From assembly GCF_964355755.1 (NCBI RefSeq), contig NC_092672.1:8000001-8060000 (forward strand): DNA of 60,000 bases, given 5' to 3'. Under the pieces are notes generated by a model that saw only the letters and a list, made by a program, of their open reading frames with translations, searched no databases and was not told the origin of the DNA. Position 1 is the first letter of the stretch; each line of letters starts with the position of its first letter. This document shows positions 52,804 through 60,000 of the stretch, in pieces. The DNA is from Antedon mediterranea. Taxonomy: Eukaryota > Echinodermata > Crinoidea > Comatulida > Antedonidae. The position numbers and the translations under genes were made by a program.

Positions 52804-53263
52804 TGTAATAAATTACCATTCCCTAACATATAGAGTAACATAGTATTTACATGAACATTCTAGAATAAGATGTTTTGATTTAATAAACCATGTATAATTA
52901 ATAAGAACAATCAAGAACATTCCAGAAGTGCTATTAATAGAAACTGTAATCATGTAATAATGAGAAGTATAAAGAATGATCTAGAAGGATAGGAGCATCT
53001 TGTATATAAAGGGTTGTAAACTATTGTAAGGTTGTTGGATTAGAGGTTGGATTAGAGGTTGGATATTATATTGTAAAGTTATTGTGAAACTGTTGTTTAA
53101 AGTGCTTACTGGATTGTTGAAAGTTGAAGTTGATTGAAATTAAAGCTTTGTTTTTGAGTTATTTTACAACTTTGTGGATTTTGTGTGTATACTTTTATGT
53201 CACAAGGGAGTTCCTAAAGTATTTTCAACCGCTCGGAAACATACGTGAGAGGAGTTCGTGACA
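52804..53263 (+). repeat. 5' LTR (460 bp)
   Basis: Direct repeat identical by eye to 55999-56458. It starts TGTAATAAATTACC and ends TTCGTGACA. A TATA-like box (TATATAAA, 53003-53010) lies about 200 bp into the LTR and is a plausible Pol II promoter. A short internal tandem, GGTTGGATTAGA repeated, lies near 53035-53063. ATTAAA near 53139 could serve as a poly(A) signal. The U3/R/U5 borders cannot be placed without transcript ends. Confidence 0.96.
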
Positions 53264-53600
53264 TAATTTGGTGGCAGCGGTTATTTCGATCTACTGTTCG
53301 ACTTAACTGTGTATTTATCTACAGTACTGTTGTGATATTTTGTGGTAGCAGTTTGATCTACTGTATTTTGCCATAGATTGGTGGCTGTTTAGGATCAACT
53401 GTACTTTTATTGATATTTTGAGGAAGTGGTACTTACGATACTGAGATATTTTACGGAAGCCGTGGTGCTACGTTTTGTTTAATCGTAAGTACACAAACAT
53501 TGTTTTAAGAACAGTACATTATTTATTTGGAACAGTAGACTTGTGAACGTCTCGGTAACTACGATTAACTAGTAACAAGACCCTCATCCAGATTTAAAAA
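53264..53600 (+). other. Untranslated leader of the LTR element
   Basis: A stretch of 337 bases between the 5' LTR and the Gag start. It holds the primer-binding site and probably the packaging signal. No open frame of note is visible. The Gag ATG at 53601 lies in the context AAAAAATGG, favourable for eukaryotic initiation. Confidence 0.7.
53269..53280 (+). other. Primer-binding-site candidate
   Basis: TGGTGGCAGCGG starts five bases after the 5' LTR. TGG complements the universal CCA end of tRNAs, and the position is right for minus-strand priming. The following bases partly resemble the complement of initiator-Met tRNA but do not match it cleanly, so the priming tRNA is not assigned. Confidence 0.6.
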
Positions 53601-55925
53601 ATGGCTGATAAACAATCAACAACAAGATCCGGTAGAGAATACAGCGGCGGCGATGAAACTGATTCGGATGTAGAATCAGTTCAATCAATTCAACCTGAAC
53701 AACAGGCAGAAGAGTCTGGACCAACCAGTGGACATAACCCTACAGGGGCTGACTCATTTTCAAAAGACTTTTTGTTGTTGATGCAGCAGCAAATGCAACA
53801 GCAGAATATTATGATGCAGCAGATGATGAAACAACAAGAACGTTCACGTCAAGAAGATAATGAAAGACGTCGGGAAGATATAGAGAAACAAGAACGTTTA
53901 CGCAAGGAAGATATAGAGAAACAAGAACGTTTACGCAAAGAAGATATGGAAAGACAAGAACGTTTACGTAGGGAAGATATGGAGAAACAGCAAGCATTAG
54001 TAATGGCGTTAATGGACAAGCAAAAGGACAGTGAGGAGAAACGATTAAAAGACATAATGAGATTGAAGGAAGTTCAGATTGCAAAGCTTTCTGATAGTGA
54101 TGATATTGAAAATTATCTCACTACGTTTGAACGTATTGCTAACACCTATGAGTGGCGAAAAGAACACTGGGTAGTAAAACTAATACCTCATTTGACAGGC
54201 AAAGCAAGAGCAGCCTATGCATCACTACCAGTGACAGAAAGTAACCAGTACGACATAGTGAAGAAAGCAATATTACAAAGGTATGACATAACTGAAGAGA
54301 CATATAGGCAAAGGTTTAGGTCAATTAAAAAGAAAAGTGAAGAAAGTTATAGAGAAATGTATGTTAGGTTAAAAAATTTATTTACTAAGTGGGCTAGGCC
54401 TGCTGATAAAAGCAAAGATGATTTAGCTGAAATTGTTATTTTAGAGCAATTAATAGATATTATGCCCACAGGGGTACAAATTTGGGTTAAAGAACATAAA
54501 CCAGATTCTGGATTAAATGCTGCAGAATTAGCAGATAATTATTTTCAAGCTAGAAAAGGTATCGATTTTGAGAAAAAGTTTCAAAATAGAAAACACGAAA
54601 ATAGAAACAACCAGGAGAAAACAGTGAAAGGCACTCCTGAAGTTGACAGTAAGGGTAATAATAATCCCCCTGATAACTTTCATAAATCACAATCTGACGC
54701 TAGACAACCTCTCGTTTGTAGACGGTGCAAAAAAGTAGGCCACATAGAACGATTTTGTCGAAGTAAGGATGGCTTTTTGTCGACAAAGACAGATACTGTT
54801 TCAAAACCATGTACACCTTACATTTGTAGAGGCCTAGTTGAAGGATGTGATTGTGAAATTTTGATAGACTCTGGATGTGATATGACACTTGTTCATTCTG
54901 ATTTAGTAGCGGCTAAGAAAATTAATCGCGCGGAGCAAGCTAAAATTACATGCAGGTGCGTCCATGACCATGTCCAAGCCTATCCTACTGCATTCGTCAA
55001 TATTAAGATTAATAACGAAGACCATAATTTGTTGGTTGGCGTTTGCAGCGATTTACCAAGAGATGTAATTCTTGGTAGGGACTTTCCTAAATTTGGAGAC
55101 TTATTAGGAAAGAGGGATAAGAATCATGATAGGCATAGTTTTGTTGCCACTAGAGATCATGCTAGAAAAGAAAAACTAAGAGAGGAAAACGAATTAAAGT
55201 CGGAAAAAGCTTCTGGGGTTATTTCACATCAGTTAGATGATGTGGTTAATTTTCAAGAAGAATTTGGACATTTAGATGGCCAACTACTCAGTAACAACCC
55301 TCCCAAGGAAAAAGTTCATAAAACCAGAAGTGAGAAACGAAAAGTTAGGAAAGAGTTTGCAAAAACAAAGGAAGCTCAATCTAGCCAAGATAGTGAATTA
55401 GACATTTTAGATATTGGCAGAGATAAAATTAAGGATTATCAGGTTAAGGATAGAACTTTAATTTCACTTCGAGAACAGATGTTAGTACAGAAGGATGATG
55501 ACACTATAAAGATAGTCTGTAAGGATGGAATTTTATTTAGGCAGGTTTTCACTAAACACCAGACAGAACCAATAGAGCAATTAGTAGTTCCATACCCTTG
55601 CCGTAATAGTGTATTGAAAGTCTCACATGATATTCCTTTGGCAGGTCATTTAGGTAGAAAAAAGACATTAGATAGGATAAAGCAAAGATTCTTTTGGCCT
55701 GGTATTAGAAAGGATGTGACTGAATATTGCAACACTTGTGAGATTTGTCAGAAAACTTCAAAGTATAAAACTAAATTGAAGGCCCAGATGATTCCTATGC
55801 CAATAATTAGTGAACCATTCCGACAAATTGACATGAATATTGTTGGTTCATTATTAGGTTTCATTAATAATTATGTTGTATGTTATTATGGCGTATTTAA
55901 GTTTTATAGAATAGGAGTGGGTTAA
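53601..55925 (+). CDS. Gag-protease-integrase(N-terminal) polyprotein of LTR element
   Basis: An intact frame of 774 codons. Residues 1-60 are acidic and polar. Residues 60-160 are Gln/Met-rich, then strongly charged with 11-residue repeats, probably a coiled coil. Residues 165-320 look like Ty3/gypsy capsid. Their second half (about 230-320, with EQLIDIMP then WVKEHKPDSG) has the pattern of the SCAN domain, which is known to derive from Gmr1-like Gag. A zinc knuckle CX2CX4HX4C uses C373, C376, H381 and C386. An aspartic protease is marked by DSG (423-425) and ILGRD (490-494). After a charged linker comes the integrase HHCC zinc domain: H676, H683, C710, C713. The integrase core begins near 740 but stops after about 10 residues; the last ~24 residues are unrelated read-through to the stop. 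No YXDD reverse transcriptase motif or RNase H is present. Gag and protease may work; the enzymatic part cannot. Confidence 0.93.
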   Translation: MADKQSTTRSGREYSGGDETDSDVESVQSIQPEQQAEESGPTSGHNPTGADSFSKDFLLLMQQQMQQQNIMMQQMMKQQERSRQEDNERRREDIEKQERLRKEDIEKQERLRKEDMERQERLRREDMEKQQALVMALMDKQKDSEEKRLKDIMRLKEVQIAKLSDSDDIENYLTTFERIANTYEWRKEHWVVKLIPHLTGKARAAYASLPVTESNQYDIVKKAILQRYDITEETYRQRFRSIKKKSEESYREMYVRLKNLFTKWARPADKSKDDLAEIVILEQLIDIMPTGVQIWVKEHKPDSGLNAAELADNYFQARKGIDFEKKFQNRKHENRNNQEKTVKGTPEVDSKGNNNPPDNFHKSQSDARQPLVCRRCKKVGHIERFCRSKDGFLSTKTDTVSKPCTPYICRGLVEGCDCEILIDSGCDMTLVHSDLVAAKKINRAEQAKITCRCVHDHVQAYPTAFVNIKINNEDHNLLVGVCSDLPRDVILGRDFPKFGDLLGKRDKNHDRHSFVATRDHARKEKLREENELKSEKASGVISHQLDDVVNFQEEFGHLDGQLLSNNPPKEKVHKTRSEKRKVRKEFAKTKEAQSSQDSELDILDIGRDKIKDYQVKDRTLISLREQMLVQKDDDTIKIVCKDGILFRQVFTKHQTEPIEQLVVPYPCRNSVLKVSHDIPLAGHLGRKKTLDRIKQRFFWPGIRKDVTEYCNTCEICQKTSKYKTKLKAQMIPMPIISEPFRQIDMNIVGSLLGFINNYVVCYYGVFKFYRIGVG
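53874..53990 (+). repeat. 33-bp in-frame repeats in gag
   Basis: Four successive copies start at 53874, 53907, 53940 and 53973, the last one partial. They encode an 11-residue unit of the form EDIEKQERLRK, at about residues 92-130. The first two copies are nearly identical in DNA, a sign of recent slippage or unequal exchange. An 11-residue period with alternating charges suits a long coiled coil. The reverse strand here is also open, but only as a shadow of the repeat. Confidence 0.85.
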
Positions 55926-55983
55926 CTTTTGCCACTTTCGTGTATACTTGCCCTTCAAAACTCCAAGAAAGAGTTTTGAGCTC

Positions 55984-55998
55984 AGAAAGAGGGGGGAG
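55984..55998 (+). other. Polypurine tract
   Basis: Fifteen purines (AGAAAGAGGGGGGAG) directly before the TG of the 3' LTR, the expected site for plus-strand priming in an LTR element. The bases between the stop codon and this tract (55926-55983) are short and non-coding, and include the small inverted repeat AAAACTC...GAGTTTT. Confidence 0.8.
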
Positions 55999-56458
55999 TG
56001 TAATAAATTACCATTCCCTAACATATAGAGTAACATAGTATTTACATGAACATTCTAGAATAAGATGTTTTGATTTAATAAACCATGTATAATTAATAAG
56101 AACAATCAAGAACATTCCAGAAGTGCTATTAATAGAAACTGTAATCATGTAATAATGAGAAGTATAAAGAATGATCTAGAAGGATAGGAGCATCTTGTAT
56201 ATAAAGGGTTGTAAACTATTGTAAGGTTGTTGGATTAGAGGTTGGATTAGAGGTTGGATATTATATTGTAAAGTTATTGTGAAACTGTTGTTTAAAGTGC
56301 TTACTGGATTGTTGAAAGTTGAAGTTGATTGAAATTAAAGCTTTGTTTTTGAGTTATTTTACAACTTTGTGGATTTTGTGTGTATACTTTTATGTCACAA
56401 GGGAGTTCCTAAAGTATTTTCAACCGCTCGGAAACATACGTGAGAGGAGTTCGTGACA
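55999..56458 (+). repeat. 3' LTR (460 bp)
   Basis: Same length and, as far as I can read, the same sequence as 52804-53263, displaced by 3,195 bp. Because the two LTRs are copied from one template at insertion, identity means little time has passed. It follows the polypurine tract with no spacer. Confidence 0.96.
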
Positions 56459-56463
56459 AAAAC
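56459..56463. repeat. Target-site duplication, right (AAAAC)
   Basis: Matches the left copy at 52799-52803. Both copies directly abut the terminal TG and CA dinucleotides. Confidence 0.85.
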
Positions 56464-59400
56464 CTAAAGTATCTTTTCTCTGAAATAAACATTTGAGCCA
56501 ATATAATCCAAGCAAAATCCAACAATATGAACATAAGCTTTAACATTACTTTATATACATTTTAGAATAAGAAGCAATATAATGCTTAATATATGTAGCA
56601 AGGAAGAGAAGTATTAAGAGTGGGTGTCAAAAAGTTACCGTTAGGTGGGAAGAAGGGGGGGGGGGAGAGACAAACGGTGTGAGATGGCGAACAGTACTTG
56701 TATGTACCCAGAGGTGTCTTAGGTGAGTGCTGTAATATAGTCTTTGTGAACAACTTTTAAATAAAGATTTAGACTGGGTGAAGATTTTGAAGGTGGGTCA
56801 CCCAAATCACAATTACACATATGGCTGTGGGCTGTACTATTTATGGAGAGGGGTGTTTCAATTTTTTTAGTATATCTCGCTCTTTGAGGAGAATAGGGCA
56901 TTTTTCGGTTTATCCAGGTAAGCTAGGCATGAAATATGACATCTATGAATTTTGGAAATATATTAAAATAGCTATGAATAAACAAAATTATTATCATTAC
57001 GGTACGATAAATCATAATGATCATCATTGTCATTTTCTATATTCAAACTATCAATATCCTTTTTTCTTGTGAATTAAAATCCTTTTAGAACTTTAAAAAT
57101 ATTTAAATACTAAACAATTGAAATATTTAAAAAAAGCTAATTAAACTAATTATTAATGAATAAAACACAAAATGTTACAGCACAACATATTAATGAAATC
57201 ATGTTCGTAAAACAAAATCCGACTAATTATTGCTCCTTAAATCGTTGACTAGAAGCCAAAACCTAACGTGTTATTTTACGTGTCTATCCACGACTTTCGC
57301 ACTTCGTCATTATGTTTTGACAACATTTTTTACACCTATGAAACTTAGAGAACCTGCAAGTCATCTTGAAGAAAATGCTAGAGAATGATAAATAAAAATG
57401 GCTTACTCATAATCTCCTAGCGAAAAAATGTCAAATCATTAAAGAATAATTTCCAAGGATAAACATAAATTATAAAATGTTAACAAATATTCAAATGAAA
57501 TTCTTGATTTGGTCAGTTGTGTCTTATTTTAAATAATTTACGAATGAAAATTAATATATCACATAGATTGATGTTTAATTATAAATCATAAAAAGAACAA
57601 TATTTATACTGTCTCTACTGTATGCATCTAAGACATGGATATTCAATAGTTAAAATGTGAAGAGGGAAAGAGATATAGAGAATCAAAGAATTCAAAATTT
57701 AGATTTTTAACAGAATTTTGAAAAGGTAACAAATGAAAATAAAGAAAATATTAATTAATGGAAAAAAATATAGTAATATATTTGGGCATACAGTAAAGGA
57801 GCAAAAAACATTGAAAAAAAAAGATTATGTGAACAAAAGAAGATGAAAAAAACAAAAAAGAAAATATGGATAACAATAGTTAAGTTATAGAGTAGAATCA
57901 TGTCATGCAAAGTTTTAAAAAAATCAGTTTGTATCATGTCCTATATCTTTATGAAATATTCTACAAGTTTGTAACAATTTTTATTAACTTTCATTGCAAT
58001 CAAATTCTAAATAGTTTTAAAATAGACATACCTTCAAAAGAAGATTGTTTTCATACGAATACCAAAGAGTTTGTTTACAAATTCAGCCGCGCTTCATTTG
58101 ATCCGACAAGATACATTCCACTATCATCAAATCTGGATACCAATTTGAAAGATGATATAGAGATGATCATTTAATTGACAGGCGCCAAGAAAAGTGTCCG
58201 TTTTCACCTATTTCTCAACTTTTGCAATTATCTCGTTAGCTAAATGCCGTTATCTATCTGCCAGTTTTACATTTCAAGACATTCTTGTCAATTAATTGTA
58301 GAGGTGTACTTTGTCGAAAGCATACATTGCCCCAGACTTTAACATCGCGTCTGTCAACAAACTTTTTGCGAGTTAATTTTGACAATTTATCGCATAATCT
58401 AGAGATATTTTGCAACATTCGATGTTCTCCAAACATTTCAGCCTAATTTGAGGTGTCCCAGTGGATGCGAGGCTGTACTTTTGAGATAATTTTCTAGATA
58501 GAATTTTTGAATAACGCCTAATTCATACGGCTTACATTTCAAATTGTTATAACTAAAGAATATTTTGGCAAAAAAAGTTATTTAATTTGAAATCAACATA
58601 TACTGGAAAAGGGCACCACATAAAATCACACCAAAAAAATTAGTAGTCCATGTGACCCACAATCGTCTAATCAAATGACAGAAATTTATTTAGGAGTCAT
58701 ATAATACACTATATTTTTTTGTATACTTTAAACATTACCAACAAATGAAATATATTATAGTTAATGAAATTTGATTTCTAAAATTGCCAATACAGAAAAG
58801 CAAGAACAAATACATAAAAAATCGCATTACTTTTAACAAATAAAATTACATTAAATTTGTTTCATTAAACTTGTTTTGTTTAGAATGTCTAATAATGTGC
58901 ATTCAATTTTAAACATTAAGTTAAAGTTCAAGTTTTAATTAGAAAACCGGCATCGTGCGGTGAAGTATAATCGCCGAATGGAAAATGGACCAGACAATAA
59001 CTCGTAAAAATTATAACTCTTATAAATCATTAATCATTTTCTTCATTATCTAATTCAATTTCATAAAGGGGCAAGGTCAAATAAAATTTTAATCCACTTA
59101 ACACTTCGCTTTGGTCAATGTTCAGTTCGTATCAATTTCTTAGTTTTTTCCTGCCCTAATTAATAGTCATTAACACCTATTTGCTTATAACCTGAGGAAG
59201 GGACATCGGAGATGCGCTTGTTTCATTTCAAGAAAGTTTAAGTTGTCACTCTTAGGTATAATTGTCAGGGATAACAAGTTACCCAGATTTCAATAGCACT
59301 CACTGTAACGCAAATAAACTGAATGTGCTAAAAATAACTCAATATCACATGGTCAAACAAATCACATGGTATAATATCGATACACGTGTTGAATAATATT

Positions 59401-60000
59401 ATAGCATGCATGTTGACCTTTGAGTAACGTGACCTCTACATACCAGACATAATGATTTTCACATAAAACAATGACAATGAATTATAATCACAAGACAAAT
59501 TGTGAACTTACAATTTTTATCCCCAACCGCAAATATCAAACGCTGATCGCAAAGAGTACAAAATGATTTTATTTTGTTTCTTGTTATAAACATTCATAAA
59601 ATCAACAGCTGTATCAAAATTAATTGTTCTTCAAAGCAATTGTATAGCGTGGAATTTTATTCAAAGAAATTATGACATTAATAATTATAATTAAATCTGT
59701 AAAGAACGAAAAAAGTTAAGCGAATTATCTCCTTGACCTTACCCACTCTTGCGGCATTAAGTCAACTAGTATTATCTGAACACTTTAAAACTAAAACCAA
59801 TATACCAAATAATTACTCCTAATTACTGTATAATAATTTAGCGTAATTATTCTTCGGATCAATAAATGATTTAAAATTTAGTAATAGTACTCTGACCACA
59901 ATTCACCGCTAACCCTCCCCTTCTCTAAAAACCTATCAAAAGCTCTAATAGGCAGCTTCAGTTTACGACTAGAAATTAGAAATGTTTAATCACTGTGCGC
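56464..60000. other. AT-rich non-coding DNA
   Basis: Contains a G-run (about 56654-56664), the dispersed repeat at 58.65 kb and a somewhat more complex stretch at 58180-58500. Short open frames on both strands have no recognised product. Confidence 0.6.
58649..58713. repeat. Dispersed repeat fragment, copy B
   Basis: CATGTGAC, then AATCAAATGACAGAAATTTA and TTTAGGAGTCATATAATA, matches 28852-28916. Sequence similarity fades on both sides. Confidence 0.6.

Larger units (their letters stand above)
52804..56458 (+). mobile_element. Complete non-autonomous Gmr1-like Ty3/gypsy LTR retrotransposon
   Basis: A 3,655-bp element bounded by two 460-bp direct LTRs that begin TG and end CA, with the 5-bp duplication AAAAC on both sides. 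The internal part carries a primer-binding-site candidate, one long open frame (Gag, protease, integrase zinc domain) and a purine-rich tract directly before the 3' LTR. The integrase zinc domain follows the protease without reverse transcriptase between them, the gene order known for Gmr1-like deuterostome elements, where RT and RNase H come after integrase. Here the integrase core, RT and RNase H are missing, so the element must borrow enzymes from a relative. Line-by-line reading finds no difference between the LTRs, which implies very recent insertion. What is inferred rather than seen: the exact deletion end points and the clade, which need an alignment. Confidence 0.95.

Noticed and set aside
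53809-54084. Minus-strand frames opposite gag
   Set aside because: They are a by-product of the 33-bp repeats encoding the charged Gag unit on the plus strand.
58254-58436. First exon of the PRDM-like gene on the minus strand
   Set aside because: The basic-rich translation does not match the expected N-terminus, and no donor in the right phase was found.

Overview
This is an AT-rich, gene-poor stretch of an animal nuclear genome. It has long intergenic or intronic DNA, short dispersed repeats, tRNA-derived SINE heads, MITE-like foldbacks and minisatellites, with no operon-like gene packing. Two coding objects stand out. One is a single spliced exon on the minus strand (47597-47877) whose translation matches the start of the PR domain of PRDM3/PRDM16 (MECOM/EVI1)-type zinc-finger regulators. 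The other is a complete, very young LTR retrotransposon on the plus strand (52804-56458). The retrotransposon reads Gag, then protease, then the integrase zinc-binding domain, with no reverse transcriptase in between. That order is the hallmark of Gmr1-like Ty3/gypsy elements, known from deuterostomes. Together with the recurrent word GTAGGCCTAY, this suggests an invertebrate deuterostome, possibly an echinoderm, but the species is not established.

Layout: 1-7845 is AT-rich non-coding DNA with one more complex island (5750-6520). 7846-8435 is a minisatellite of about 19-bp units. 8436-41775 is mainly non-coding DNA. It holds three copies of a TCTACACTATC foldback family (13.5, 24.9 and 40.7 kb), a decayed hammerhead-like/retroelement fragment (15.8 kb), tRNA-like fragments (11.2 and 29.5 kb), a perfect 19-bp hairpin (29.6 kb), and several islands of higher sequence complexity (11.6, 20.6, 21.6, 26.8 and 29.8-33.6 kb) that could be conserved regulatory elements. 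41776-42070 is a very homogeneous 35-bp tandem array. 44.4 kb carries a fourth foldback copy and 46.5 kb a tRNA-derived SINE. The PRDM exon lies at 47.6-47.9 kb. Just beyond it, at 48.06-48.25 kb, a GC-rich TTAA-flanked foldback element sits inside an older repeat related to the 7.8-kb minisatellite. 49.2-49.8 kb is a complex island, 50.9 kb a tRNA-like unit between direct repeats, and 52.8-56.5 kb the LTR element. The rest is AT-rich and featureless.

Interpretation: much of the window is probably intron of the PRDM3/16-like gene. The exon has a phase-1 acceptor and a phase-0 donor, its partner exons are not visible, and introns of these genes are often very long. The retrotransposon cannot transpose alone: it lacks reverse transcriptase, RNase H and most of integrase. 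Yet its LTRs are identical by eye, its 5-bp target duplication is exact and its 774-codon frame is intact. It therefore probably moved recently using enzymes from a full-length relative. No rRNA, CRISPR or intact tRNA gene was seen.
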